Source: JAIOQJ01 sp963718635
GTDB taxonomy: Bacteria > Planctomycetota > Planctomycetia > Gemmatales > Gemmataceae
Reading direction: 5' to 3'
DNA: 64,000 nucleotides
NCBI GenBank assembly: GCA_963718635.1
Contig: OY970367.1
Coordinates: 1,674,001-1,738,000, forward strand
Shown here: in pieces, positions 8,763 to 19,900 of the stretch
How positions within the stretch are numbered: the first letter of the stretch is position 1
How the letters are laid out: each line of letters starts with the position of its first letter
Notes under the pieces: generated by a model
What the model saw: the letters and a program-made list of their open reading frames with translations, nothing else
Databases searched by the model: none
Told to the model about the DNA's origin: nothing
Position numbers and translations under genes: made by a program

Positions 8763-9419
8763 TTACTTCTTGATGGCCTGGTCGACCTTTTGCAGCACTT
8801 CGTCGACCAGTCCGAACGCCTTCGATTCCGTGGCATCGAAGAAGCGATCGCGTTCCGTTTCTTTCTCGATCGATTCGATTGGCTGCCCGGTGTGCTTCGC
8901 CAGAATCTCGTTCAGGCGTTGGCGGTCCTTGACGAATTCATTGGCCGTGATCTCGATGTCGGACACTTGGGCATAGGGAACCTGACCCCAGGGCTGATGG
9001 ACCATCACTTTGGAATTAGGCAGCGCGTAGCGCTTGCCTTTGCTGCCGGCGGCTAGAATGATCGCGGCGCCGCTGGCGGCCATGCCGGTGCAGTAGGTGC
9101 AGATCGGGCACTCTAGAAACTGCATCATGTCGTACATCGCCAGCGTGGCGGAAACCGACCCGCCCGGGCAATTGATGTACATGTGAATGTCCTGCGTCTT
9201 GTTTTCATACTGCAGGAACAGAAGTTTCTGGATCGTGATGTTCGCCAGGAAATCGGTAATCGCCGGATTGCCGCCGGTTTCCGGCGAGCTTCCCAGAAAA
9301 ACGATTCGGTTGTCGAGCAGCAAGTCGCCGGTGGACATGTTCCGCATGCGCGTGTAATCGCGATAGCGTTGAACCTGCGGCTCGAACAGCGGGCCCGTCC
9401 CATGATAAGGTGCATTCAT
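8763..9419 (-). CDS. clpP: ATP-dependent Clp protease proteolytic subunit (paralogue 2)
   Basis: 218 residues, clearly a ClpP. It has the MYINCPGGSVSATLAMYDMM oxyanion region, the serine in YCTGMAASGAAIIL, and the histidine in KVMVHQPWGQ. The residue after the catalytic serine is Gly instead of the usual Met, and the N-terminus (MNAPYHGTGPLFEPQVQRYR) differs from paralogue 1. The two tandem genes could form a mixed tetradecamer, as known where two ClpPs coexist; that is inference. AAGGGATTCCG precedes the ATG. It lies between tig and clpP paralogue 1 on the same strand. Confidence 0.94.
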   Translation of the reverse strand: MNAPYHGTGPLFEPQVQRYRDYTRMRNMSTGDLLLDNRIVFLGSSPETGGNPAITDFLANITIQKLLFLQYENKTQDIHMYINCPGGSVSATLAMYDMMQFLECPICTYCTGMAASGAAIILAAGSKGKRYALPNSKVMVHQPWGQVPYAQVSDIEITANEFVKDRQRLNEILAKHTGQPIESIEKETERDRFFDATESKAFGLVDEVLQKVDQAIKK

Positions 9420-9475
9420 CGGAATCCCTTTCGGTTCATCGTCGGTTCAGTCAAGAAGACGCGGGGCAGTTGAAA

Positions 9476-10963
9476 TCAATACTCCGTCGGCGAGGGCTCG
9501 CGGTTGCTTTCCAAGCTCGCTTCCTCCGAAACCACTGCTACACTTCCTGCATCGTCTTCTTCAACGATCTCGACGTCTTCATAAACGGCATTCTCCAGGA
9601 CGACGTCAAGAGCGCGGGTCTCAAGAATCTCCGTCGCCAGAGCTTCAATCAAGTCATCCTTTTCCATGCGGGCTCGCACTTTGCGCGGGCTTTCATCCCC
9701 GCGGGCCGCGATGCGTTCGATCTCGGCATCGATGTCGTTTTCATCGATTTCGATGTTTTCGAGTTCGCCGATCTTTTGCAGAACGAAATGCTCGCGCAAA
9801 GCGAGAGCGGTGCTTTGCACCACGTCTTGTTCGAGGACGCTGAGCCGGCCGCGGATTTCATCATCTGACATTCCCGACGACCGCATTTCCATCACGCGAC
9901 GAGCAAACGCCCGCTTCGATTGGCGAACGAGCAGGTCGCGCGGCAGGTCCCACTTGGAGCTGTCGGCCACCAATGCCAGAATTTGCTGACGGAACGATTG
10001 TCGCTGAATGAATTCTAGGCGACGCTCGAGGCCCGTAGAGATCAGTTCCTGAAATTGATCCTCATTGCGCACGCCGAACTCTTGCAGCAAAGCCGGCGTC
10101 AGTTCGGGTAAGCGGTTGATCTTGATGTCGTTGATTTTGAACTTGGCCGTGATTTCCCGGCCTCGCAAGTTCGCGCTTGCCTTGGTTTCCGACATTTTGA
10201 TCTTCACCGAGCGTTCGTCGCCAACTTTAGCGCCCACGAGCGATTTGCCGAAATCCTCGGCCAAGCCGTCCGGCAACGCGAAACGCTTTTCGACTTTAAC
10301 GCGAACTTCTTTCAAATCGTTGATCTTCTGTTCGCCGTCGAACATTGAAACATCGGCGACGATGAAGTCGTTCAGCTCGACGTGAACGTCGTGCCCTTCT
10401 TTCGGCACCAGTGTGCCGGAGGGCTCAAGCAATCGGCGTTGAGCGTCGTCGATATCCTTTTGGGTGAACGTTTTGGTCAGCCGCTTCAGGTTCAGCCCGC
10501 GATAGTTGGGCAGATCGAATTCGGGCCGCACTTCGATGTCGAATTCGTAGAAGAATGGGCCGTTTTCCGGGATTTTAATCGTGTCCGGATTGAGGTCGGG
10601 AGGCGCCAACGGCGAAATCTTATTGTCGGTCGCCAGTTGTTCGAGACTGGCCATCAACACTTCGGTGCGCACCTGCTCTTCGACACTGGTGCGGAAACGG
10701 CGTTCGATGATTTTGCGCGGCGCCTTGCCAGGCCGAAAACCGTTCAGCGGCGCTGTCGTGTTACGGACCAGTTCCGTATATTTTTCGTTGAAGCGTTCGT
10801 CGATCGCCTGACGATTCACTGTCACCTTGATGTGCTTGCGGCAGGGGCCGGCATCGTGGATTTCCACAACTTGGTCGAGCTTCCCCGCAGACGGGTCGGG
10901 CATCTCCGCCACGGCGGCGCCTGCTTCCGATGGATCCGTGCCCGCGTTCGTTTCGTCCGACAT
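9476..10963 (-). CDS. tig: Trigger factor (ribosome-bound chaperone / peptidyl-prolyl isomerase)
   Basis: Binds nascent chains at the ribosome exit tunnel. The N-terminal ribosome-binding motif appears as LNGFRPGKAPRKIIERRF (family GFRxGKxP). The middle part is a degenerate FKBP-like domain, and the C-terminal part is helical (LVRQSKRAFARRVMEMRSSG). About 495 residues, slightly longer than usual, with acidic N- and C-terminal extensions. The ATG at 10963 is preceded by AAGGGG; the frame extends to a TTG at 10978 that is less likely. Its position upstream of clpP is the conserved tig-clpP arrangement. Confidence 0.93.
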   Translation of the reverse strand: MSDETNAGTDPSEAGAAVAEMPDPSAGKLDQVVEIHDAGPCRKHIKVTVNRQAIDERFNEKYTELVRNTTAPLNGFRPGKAPRKIIERRFRTSVEEQVRTEVLMASLEQLATDNKISPLAPPDLNPDTIKIPENGPFFYEFDIEVRPEFDLPNYRGLNLKRLTKTFTQKDIDDAQRRLLEPSGTLVPKEGHDVHVELNDFIVADVSMFDGEQKINDLKEVRVKVEKRFALPDGLAEDFGKSLVGAKVGDERSVKIKMSETKASANLRGREITAKFKINDIKINRLPELTPALLQEFGVRNEDQFQELISTGLERRLEFIQRQSFRQQILALVADSSKWDLPRDLLVRQSKRAFARRVMEMRSSGMSDDEIRGRLSVLEQDVVQSTALALREHFVLQKIGELENIEIDENDIDAEIERIAARGDESPRKVRARMEKDDLIEALATEILETRALDVVLENAVYEDVEIVEEDDAGSVAVVSEEASLESNREPSPTEY

Positions 10964-11059
10964 GCGTAACCCCTTCAAACAAAAGAAGCCGGGAAGCTCG
11001 GTTTTCGGGCCCTGCCCCGATAGACCTCGTCTTCACGGCCTGCGTACAAAGAAGCGGAA

Positions 11060-11131
11060 AGCGGGTGATGGGACTTGAACCCACGACAACCTCGTTGGCA
11101 ACGAGGTACTCTACCACTGAGTTACACCCGC
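11060..11131 (-). tRNA. tRNA-Gly (anticodon GCC)
   Basis: Read on the minus strand. A 7-bp acceptor stem (GCGGGTG / CACCCGC), a D arm with AACTCAGTGGTAGAGT, an anticodon arm CCTCGTTGCCAACGAGG with GCC in the loop, and a T arm with GGGTTCAAGTCCC are all present. The CCA tail is not encoded. It lies about 97 bases upstream of tig on the same strand. Confidence 0.96.
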
Positions 11132-11298
11132 AACTAATCCATTCATTGCTACATTATACCGCCGGCATCGCGTTTTCAAGAGAACGCGCTATAGCTCGGT
11201 CTCATTATACGTTCGCCAGACCCGTTCGAGTGTTATAGAAGGGCGCAACGCGTCGGGAAGAGGGATTCAACGGAGTTAGCCGATTTCGTGGCCGCGCC

Positions 11299-11389
11299 GT
11301 TAGCCGCGACGCGAAGGCTTTGCGCAGCGGAGCGCTTTCTTCGCATCCGAAAGCGCTCCGCTGCGCAAAGCCTTCGCGTCGCGGCTAAC
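11299..11389. repeat. Perfect 41-bp inverted repeat, family 3
   Basis: Arms at 11299-11339 and 11349-11389 are exact reverse complements with a 9-base spacer, reading GTTAGCCGCGACGCGAAGG... inward. It lies 20 bases beyond the stop of the M16 peptidase gene (which ends at 11409). A single 41-base arm, identical in sequence, occurs alone at 49207-49247. Apart from this and the tRNA, the gap 10964-11408 holds no gene. Confidence 0.93.
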
Positions 11390-11408
11390 CGGCTTACTTC
11401 GCATCTCG

Positions 11409-14114
11409 CTACTTCTTGTTGAAATCCCCTGCATGAATAATGACCAACTTCGAAGGATCAATCAGCTTCTTGGCGGCGGCGGTGATGTCGTTCGGCTGCA
11501 AGGCGCTGATGTTCTTGTCGAGTTCGGCATAGAAGAGGTAGGTTCGGCCGTAGTCGAGCCCGTTGACGAGTTGCGTCGCCAACGTACCGTCGTTGCTGCG
11601 TTGCACCTTCAGCGATTCGGCGAAGGCGTTCTTGCCTTCTTCGAGTTCCGCCGCGCTCACGCCTTCTTTCAGATACTTCTCGACCACTTCGCTGATCGCC
11701 TTATCGACCTTGCCGATGTTCTTCGGGTTCGTGATCGCAAAGATCATCTCGCGCGAGCTCTTGTCTTTGGCGTCGGCGGAGTAGCGTGAGCCAATGCCGT
11801 AGGAAAGACCCTCTTCACCCCGAACGCGATTGCTCAAGCGGGAAGCGAGCGGGGCGCCTCCTAATAGATAGTTGCCTACCAACAAGGCGGCGTAATCGGG
11901 GTCGGTATCGTTGACGGGCGCCATCACGCTCGCCAGGTAAACGGCGTTTTCTTTATCGGGCGTCTGGATAACCTCCGTGCTTCCTTTCACGTCGAACGTA
12001 TAAGGACGGTCGATGCGGGCGTAAGGAACCGCGTTCTTCCAATCCTTAAGGAAATTCGCGACCGCAGCCAAGGTAGTGTCGGGCTCGAAATCGCCGACGA
12101 TAGAGAGTTCACCTCGATCTGAGCCGATCTGCTCGTATACTTTTTTGAAGTCGTCGAGCTGAACTGCGTCGAGCCTCTTGATGCTTTCTTCAATAGTCGG
12201 AATGTAGCGGATATTATCCTTATCGTAAGGCTCCAACTTGCGTCGCATGGCCGTCACGGCCAACGATTGCGGATCGGTCTTCGCGCGGCTGTATTCTTCC
12301 ATATTTTCACGCTTCAACACTTCCCACTCGGCCTGGGGAAATACGGGCTCGCGAGAATCTCCCCAACCAATTTCAAAGCCTCGGCAAGTTCGTTCCTTTT
12401 CACCTGCAACGAAACGGAAAGCTCACCGGCGCGTAGTGCTGACGCCTAGTTGTGCGCCGAGTTTATCGAGCGCATCGGTCAATTCCTGGCGGGTATGATG
12501 CTTGGTGCCGCGGCGCATGAGCGTGCCGAGCATATTTGCCGCCGTGTTCAGATCGTGCAGGCTTTTCTCCGATCCGAAATGTAGATTGAGCCGCAGTTGG
12601 ACAATCTCACCTCGTGTTTTCTTCGGAAGAATGGCGTATTGGATTCCTTCGAGCTTGCCGCGCGTTACGCGCTTTTCGATGTTCTGCGGCGAGGTGTCGA
12701 ACGCTTCCCCCTTGGCGACGCTTTCCCGGCCTTTGTAATCTTTCAACAAGCTCGCGATGTCGGGCGTTTCCGGAATATTCGCGCGCTCGGCTTTTTCCGA
12801 TGGATAATAGACGCCGACCGTGCGGTTGTTTCGCGTCAGATATTTCTCGGCGACGCGGTTCACATCATCGACTGTTATCTTTTCGACGCGATCGCGATTG
12901 AGGAAGAAAAGACGCCAATCGCCCGCGGCCGCCCATTCACTCAACTGCACGGCAAACTGATCGGTGGACGAAAGAATCTGCTCGTTGAACTTTTTGAAGC
13001 GCGTTTTGGAGCGGTTCACTTCTTCTTCAGTGATCGGACTCTTCTTCAGGTTTTCGAGAGTTTCGAGCATGGCGGCCTTGGCCGCGTCTTCGCCCTTGCC
13101 TTCGACTTTTGCCGTAATTTCGATGATGCCCGGATCGTGCCACGCGTAGACCGAACCGTTCACGCTCGTCGCCTTCTTGCTTTCAACTAGCGCTTTGTAA
13201 ACTCGGCCTGAAGGCGATGCCGTCAGCGCGTCCTCCAGGATTTCCACAGCCGGGAAATCCGGGCTGGCGCCGGCGGGTACGTGATAAACCACGCCCACCG
13301 CACCCACCGTGCCAACGCGGCGCAACACGACTTCGCGCTCGCCATCTTGTGCAGGTTCTTCCGTGTAGGTGTTGGTCAATTCGCGCGTCGGCTTCTTCAG
13401 GCTGCCGAAGTATTTGCCGATGTATTCCATCGCCTTCTTCTCATCGAACTTGCCGGCCACGATAAGCATGCAGTTATCGACCTGGTAGAACTTGCGATAA
13501 AAAGCTTGCAGGTTTTCGATCGGAACCCGTTCGATGTCCGAGCGATTGCCGATAGTTGACTTCCCGTAGTTGTGCCATTCGAAGGCGCTGGCCATGATCC
13601 GTTGGCTCAGGATGCGCTCGGGGTTGTTTTCACCCATTTCGAATTCACTGCGGACGACCGTCATTTCGGAGATGAGATCTTCGCGCTTGACGAAACTATT
13701 GAGAAGCCGGTCGGCCTCCAGATGGATGCCGAACTCGAGATTCTCGTCTGTGGCCGGCATGGTTTCAAAATAGTTCGTGCGGTCGACCCAAGTGGTTCCG
13801 TTGAAACGGGCGCCGTGGTCGGTCAATGCCTTGGGAACTTTGAGAAAAGTCGGAGTGCCCTTGAAGAGCATATGTTCGAGCAAATGCGCCATGCCGGTTT
13901 CGCCGTAGCCTTCGTGCCGCGAGCCGACAAAAACAGTCATGTTGGTGGTGACAAGCGGCTTGGAATCGTCGGGGAAAAGGAGAAAGCGAAAGCCGTTGTC
14001 GAGCCGATACTCGGTGATCCCTTCGACCGTGGTAACCTTCACGGGGTCGGCCCCCTGGCTCGAATGCGACATCGACAACGCTCCGATGATTGCGAACAAC
14101 AAGCGAAACTTCAT
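11409..14114 (-). CDS. M16-family zinc peptidase (two-domain), interrupted by two frameshifts
   Basis: Secreted or periplasmic insulinase-type protease. It has a signal peptide (MKFRLLFAIIGALSMSHSSQ), then the inverted zinc motif in MAHLLEHMLFKGTP (HxxEH) near residue 77. The N-terminal peptidase half is followed by an inactive M16_C-like half (YLLGGAPLASRLSNRVRGEE, GLSYGIGSRYSADAK). The frame breaks near 12425-12440, where LGVST should continue as AGELSVSLQVKRNELAEALK, and again at a C-run near 12334-12338, after SPYFP. Together the pieces give a normal-length protein of about 900 residues. GGAGGG before the ATG at 14114 fixes the start. Confidence 0.87.
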
Positions 14115-14345
14115 GAAATCCCTCCATACGGTTCGGCTCTGACCGCCCTTCCTGCGGCTTGCAAGAAGGCTGGTTGGCAAATCCGGGTAAGTAGTTCATG
14201 GTGGGAGTGCAGCGGCAGGTCGTCAACCCCCTATATCCGTTGACGCACCCTTTGCGTCTTTGCTCCAGAATTCTTCGTAGTAAAGTACGGCGCCTTTATG
14301 TACGATGCGGCTTTAACTAAGCGATGAGTGCGGAATGGAGTCCCG

Positions 14346-16776
14346 ATGGCGTTCGCATTTCGGATGTTCGGTTCAAAATTCAGTTTGTGCTTGCTGCCAA
14401 GCGTTGTCTGCTGGCTCTTCGCTAACAGCTTGTGCCAGGCAGCGGATGGCGTGCCGGCCGCTTTTTTCAAGAAGCATTGTTACGAGTGTCATGGCCAAGA
14501 TGCGGAAGAGGGGCGCATAAGACTCGATCCGCTGCCTGCCACGTTCGAGACGAAACAGCAGGTCGAGCATTGGAATCAGGTTTTCGAGAAGATCGAATCG
14601 CGCTCGATGCCGCCTAAGAAAAGAATGCAGCCAACAGCCGTCGAACGGCAGCAAGCACTGGCAGTGGATCGACGGAGGACTGTCGGCGGCCAGCGCCGCC
14701 CGCCAGCGCAAAGAAGGCCGGGTGGGGTTGCGGCGGTTGAATAGGGTTGAATACGAAAATACGTTGCGCGATCTATTGAAAGTCGACGTCGATCTGAAGG
14801 ATCTTCTTCCGGAGGATGACTCGGTCGGCGGCTTCGATAACAATGCCGAGGGATTACGCATTTCCGCGGTTTTGATGGAACGCTATCTCCAGGCGGCCGA
14901 GGCGGCGCTCGATGCTGCCATTATCCGGCAGCCGAATCAGCCCGAAGTCGTGAAATATCGACACAACTATCTGGACGACGAAGCGTTCAAAAGGCCTAAC
15001 CAGACGGTTTTGAAGAAAGACGATTGCATCGTTTTCTTTCTCGGAAGCGATGCGCTAGCGACGATGATACGGCAGTTCAAAGCCCCCACGGCTGGGCTTT
15101 ATCGGATCCGCATCAATGCCTTTGCCTATCAAAGTGAAAAGCCGGTGATCATGCGCGTCTACGGCGGCGATGTCTCCGGTCCTGCTGGCAAAGTGCATCT
15201 GATCAAGCATGTCGAAGTGCTGCCGGGCAAGCCAACCGCTATTGAGTTAGTCGACCGCTGGGCGCTGGGCGATTCGGTTCGGATTCTGCCTTATCTCTTC
15301 GGCTTGAACATCTATCGGGCCGGCGGAGCGGAGAAATATCGCGGGCCCGGCCTGGCCGTGCAATCGGTAGAAATTGAAGGGCCATTGTTCGAAACCTGGC
15401 CGCCGTTCAGCCATAAGCAAATATTTGGTGCGTTGCCGCTGTTGCCCACAAACACGAAGCCGCTGCCAAAGGGGAAATCGGCCTACCAAGTGGTTTCAAC
15501 GGATCCCACGAAAGATGCCGAACGAATCATCCGTGAGTTTCTACCTCGAGCGTTCCGACGCCCCGTTAGCGATGCGGAGGCGAAGCCTTTTCTCACGCTG
15601 ATCCAAGCTCGACTGGATAATGGCTATGGCTTCGAGGAAGCCGTGCGCATTGGCCTGAAGGCCATTCTCTGTTCACCCAGCTTTCTCTTTTTTCAGGAAA
15701 GGCCCGGACTTTTAGATGACTTTGCTCTGGCAACTCGCCTTTCGTACTTCCTTTGGAGCTCGCTACCTGATCGCGAGCTGCTTGCACTTGCCAAAGAAGG
15801 CACACTCCATCAGCCAGGTGTTCTGCGCTCGCAGGTCGAGCGAATGCTGCGCGACGCCAGGAGCCAGCGCTTCACTCACGATTTTGTCGGCCAATGGCTC
15901 GAGCTGCGGCAGATCGACAGTACCGCGCCCGATACCAAGCTTTACCCCGAATTCGACGAACTTCTAAAAGTTTCCATGGTTCAAGAAACGGAACTTTTTT
16001 TCGATGAAATCCTGCAAAATGATAGGAGCCTGCTGAACTTTATCGACTCCGACTTTGCCATGCTCAATGGCCGGTTGGCCAAGCACTATCGCATTGATGG
16101 CATCGAAGGTCTTGCTTTTCGCAAAGTGAAATTGCCCCCGGAAAGCGGCCGTGGCGGCTTGATGACCCAAGCAAGCATCCTGAAAGTGACGGCCAACGGC
16201 ACATCGACCTCGCCCGTTGTCCGCGGCGCTTGGGTGCTGCGCAATATCATCGGCAAGCCCGCGCCGCCGCCGCCCGCCAACGTGCCGGCCATCGAACCCG
16301 ACATTCGGGGTTCGATCACCATTCGCGAGCAACTGGCCAAACATCGCGAGCTCGGCTCGTGCGCTTCCTGTCACAACCGAATTGATCCACCCGGCTTCGC
16401 TTTAGAAAGCTTTGACGCCATCGGCGGCCGCCGCAACTATTACCGATCGATCGGCCGAGGCCAAAAAGTCGATGTCTTCGTAAACGATATCCGCGTCCCC
16501 TATCTCCGTGGTCCAGGCGTTGATCCCTCCGGCGAAATGGCCGATGGTCGAAAGTTTGCCGACTCCACGCAGTTTAAGAAATTGCTCCTTGCGGACAAAG
16601 AACAGATCACTCGCTGCTTGACCGAAAAGCTATTGGCCTACGCGACCGGCGGCAGCATCCGCCGAGCGGATCGGCAAGTTGTCGATGACATAGTCCAGCG
16701 TGTTCATGCCAAAAACGAAGGCTTAAGGACACTCGTGCATGAAGTCGTACAAAGCCCGGTGTTTTTGAGTAAATAG
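14346..16776 (+). CDS. Planctomycete cytochrome c / DUF1592-DUF1588 protein 1, interrupted by frameshift
   Basis: Secreted haem protein of the large planctomycete family with PSCyt1, DUF1587, DUF1595, DUF1592, DUF1588 and DUF1585 segments. Seen: a signal peptide; a haem motif CYECH (about residue 40) in an EEGRIRLDPLPATFETKQQV context; the DUF1587 start (LRRLNRVEYENTLRDLLKVD); DUF1592-like LSYFLWSSLPDRELLALAKE; and the C-terminal CASCHNRIDPPGFALESFD with a second CxxCH. A one-base shift near 14660 splits the cytochrome part from the rest; the other frame reads WIDGGLSAASAARQRKEGRV. The start at 14346 has GGAG 5 bases upstream. Role unknown; family members are often near sulfatases or DUF1501/DUF1552 proteins, none of which is here. 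Confidence 0.87.
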
Positions 16777-16786
16777 CATAGTTTTG

Positions 16787-16860
16787 GCGAGCCGGGAGCG
16801 TGAGCGACCGGAGAAAGCAACTGAAAGCTATCGCTCCGGTCGCTCATGCTCCCGGCTCGC
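16787..16860. repeat. 27-bp inverted repeat, family 8
   Basis: Arms 16787-16813 and 16834-16860 (GCGAGCCGGGAGCGTGAGCG / CGCTCATGCTCCCGGCTCGC) pair with one mismatch and a 20-base loop. It lies just after the stop of the first DUF1592 gene and before the second. There is no U-run, so it is not a classic terminator. Confidence 0.88.
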
Positions 16861-16966
16861 GAAAATCTGTTGCAGTATCTCTATTTGGAGTTAGAAGCAC
16901 TACTAGCGAGCGGCGCCGCATTCATGTATAAAAACTTGAATACCTGCCAACGACACTTTCATCGGA

Positions 16967-19900
16967 ATGATTCCCTGCATGAACTCTCTCATGAGACGGC
17001 TGATGCCGATTGTTTCTCCATTCATTCTTGTTGCCGTTGTGCTGTTGTCGGGCACTGTAAGTCCGCAACGGGCTGACAGCGATGAGAAGGCGCCCATCGC
17101 CGACGGGTCGAAGGACTACACGGCCTTTGTGCAACCTTTGCTGAAGGCGTATTGTCTTGATTGCCATTCGACGAAGGCGAAGAAAGGGGAACTCGATCTG
17201 GAGCGTTTTGGCACGCTCTCGGCAGTTCGCAGCGATCTAAAGCCTTGGCAGTTGATGATCGAGCAGCTTGAAACGAACGAGATGCCGCCGAAAGATCGCA
17301 AGCAGCCGACGGCCGACGAGCGCAAACGCTTGGTTGCCTGGACTCGGGCCTTCCTGGACGCAGAGGTCGTGCGCGATGCAGGCGACCCCGGTGCTGCGCC
17401 GTTGCGCCGGCTGAGCAATGCCGAGTACAACGCCACCGTTCGCGATCTCACAGGCGTTGATTTCATGCCCGCACGCGAGTTCCCGGCCGACGGTGCTGCC
17501 GGAGAAGGCTTCACCAATGCGGCCGAGGCCCTTAGCATGTCGCCGACGTTGATGACCAAGTTTCTCAACGCAGCGAAGGAGATCTCCGATCATGTGGTGC
17601 TGCTGCCCGATGGCTTTCGCTTCTCGCCCGCCAAAACTCGGCGCGACTGGACCAACGAATGCCTGGCTCAGTTACGGCAGCTTTACGGCGAATACACCAG
17701 TGACGGGCGTCTGCCTCTGAAGCCCTATCTGACGGCTACGATCAAATATCGCGACGACTTGAAAACAGGAAAAACCACCATTGAAACGGTGGCCACACAA
17801 GAGAAACTGAGCCCGAAGTATCTGCAAATTTTGTGGCGGACTTTCACCGATGCTACGCCCTCGTATCCACTCGATAAGCTGCGCGAAACCTGGAATGAGG
17901 CGTCCGAGAAACAGGTCGATGCCTTGATTGGCGTAATCGGCGCATGGCAAACGGCGATTTGGAAGTTTGTGCCTATCGGCAGCTATCGCAATCACCAAAC
18001 CATTCGCCAAATGGCGAATGATCCTCTCGCTGTCGAAACGCAACCGGTGCGCCTCGCCCTGAAGCCCGAGGCAAATCAGAATGAAGTGGTGCTCTATCTC
18101 ACTGCACGCGAGATCGGTGGCGAGGGGATTAAAGATCACGTGATCTGGCGGCGTCCGCGCTTCGAAATGGCGAAAAGCACACCCATACTTTTGTCGGATT
18201 ACCGCCGCCTCGAAGCAGGGGCTTTTGCGGAAGCTGCTAAAACCATTGAATTTCTCGGCCAAGCGTTCCCGATGTTTCGGCTTGGCGCCTTTCACCATGA
18301 AATCAAGCACGGTCTTGATGCCAGCTCGTTCGGCACGCAAGTCGGGGGCAAGGCCATCGAGAGCACCGATCTCGTGGCGCCGATCGGTTCGGTCCTGGAG
18401 ATTCATCTGCCCGCTGCCTTTTGCCGTGATCGCGAGTTTGTGGTTGAAGGGCAAGCCAGCGATGCTGACGCAGTGGTCCAGCTCGAGGTATCCACAAGGG
18501 CTCCTTCGCGCCACGTGGCGTTGGATGGCAAAAGCCCCGTTGTCGCCAACAAAGATGGGCAGGCTTACAAGCAACTGCTGCGCGGGTTGAACGATTTCCG
18601 TGCCTGCTTTCCTCAATTCATCTGCTATCCCAACATCGTTCCCGTTGATGAGGTTGTCTGTCTCAAACTCTATCATCGCGAAGACGAACTCCTGTCGCGC
18701 TTGTTTCTTGATGATCGGCAAGCCGAAAAGCTGGAACGCCTTTGGATGGAGCTTCGCTTCATCTCGCAATGGCCCATCACCGAACAAAAGAATCTTCCGC
18801 TTTTCATTGGTTTCGTCACCCAAGATCAGCCTGTTTCCTCCCGGATCTTCTACGAAGGCATGATCGAGCCGTTCCGCATCCGCGCACTGGAATTCGAGAA
18901 GGAAACCGAAGGCGCCATACCCAAACAACTTGATGCGTTGCTCAATTTCGCAGCTCGCGCCTATCGCCGGCCGTTGACAGCCGGCGAGAAGACGCAGCTG
19001 CTGGGGCTTTATGAATCGCTTCGCCAAAAAGGGGTAAGCCATCCGGAAGCACTAAGCGGCGTGTTGACCCGCGTTCTGGTGGCGCCGGCCTTCCTATTGC
19101 ACCTGGAGCAGGCGCCGGCCGGCCAGTCGCCGGCGCCCATCAACGACTGGGAGTTGGCCTGTCGTCTCAGCTATTTCCTATGGTCGTCGATGCCCGACGC
19201 CGAATTGCGCCGAGCTGCCGAGACGGGGCGGTTGCACGAGCCGTCCATGTTGGCCAGGCAGACTGAACGAATGCTAAAGGACGAGCGAGTGCGCTCCTTG
19301 GCGATCGAGTTCGGCACGCAGTGGCTGCACGTTCGCGGTTTTGATGAGCTAAAGGAAAAGAACGAAAAGCTCTTCCCCACTTTCGATGAAAATTTACGCA
19401 AGGCGATCTACGAAGAGTCGATTCTCTTTTTCCAGGATCTGTTTCAACATGATCGGCCGGTCACGCGCATCCTCGATGCTGACGACACGTTCCTCAATGA
19501 AACACTCGCGAAGCACTATGGCATTCCCGGCGTGTTCGGACCGCAGTGGCGCAAGGTCGAAGGGATCAAGAAATACGGTCGGGGCGGTATTCTTGGCCTG
19601 GCGAGCGTGCAGGCGAAGGAGGCAGGCGCTTCGCGAACCAGTCCCGTGCTGCGCGGCAACTGGGTAGTCGAAACGTTGCTCGGCGAGAAACTGCCGCGAC
19701 CGCCGGCCAACGTCCCGCAGCTTCCCGAAGAAGAAAACGGCAATGACGGGCTTACCGTGAGACAACTAGTTGAAAAACATGCGAAGGCGCCGGAATGTGC
19801 CGTCTGCCATCAACGGATTGACCCGTTCGGCTTTGCCCTCGAAAGCTACGACCCCATCGGCCGACGGCGCGAAAAAGACCTGGGCGGCCTATCGGTCGAC

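Noticed and set aside
17672..19042. Minus-strand frame of 456 codons inside the second DUF1592 gene
   Set aside because: It lies wholly opposite a confirmed gene with recognised motifs and has no own ribosome site or domain.
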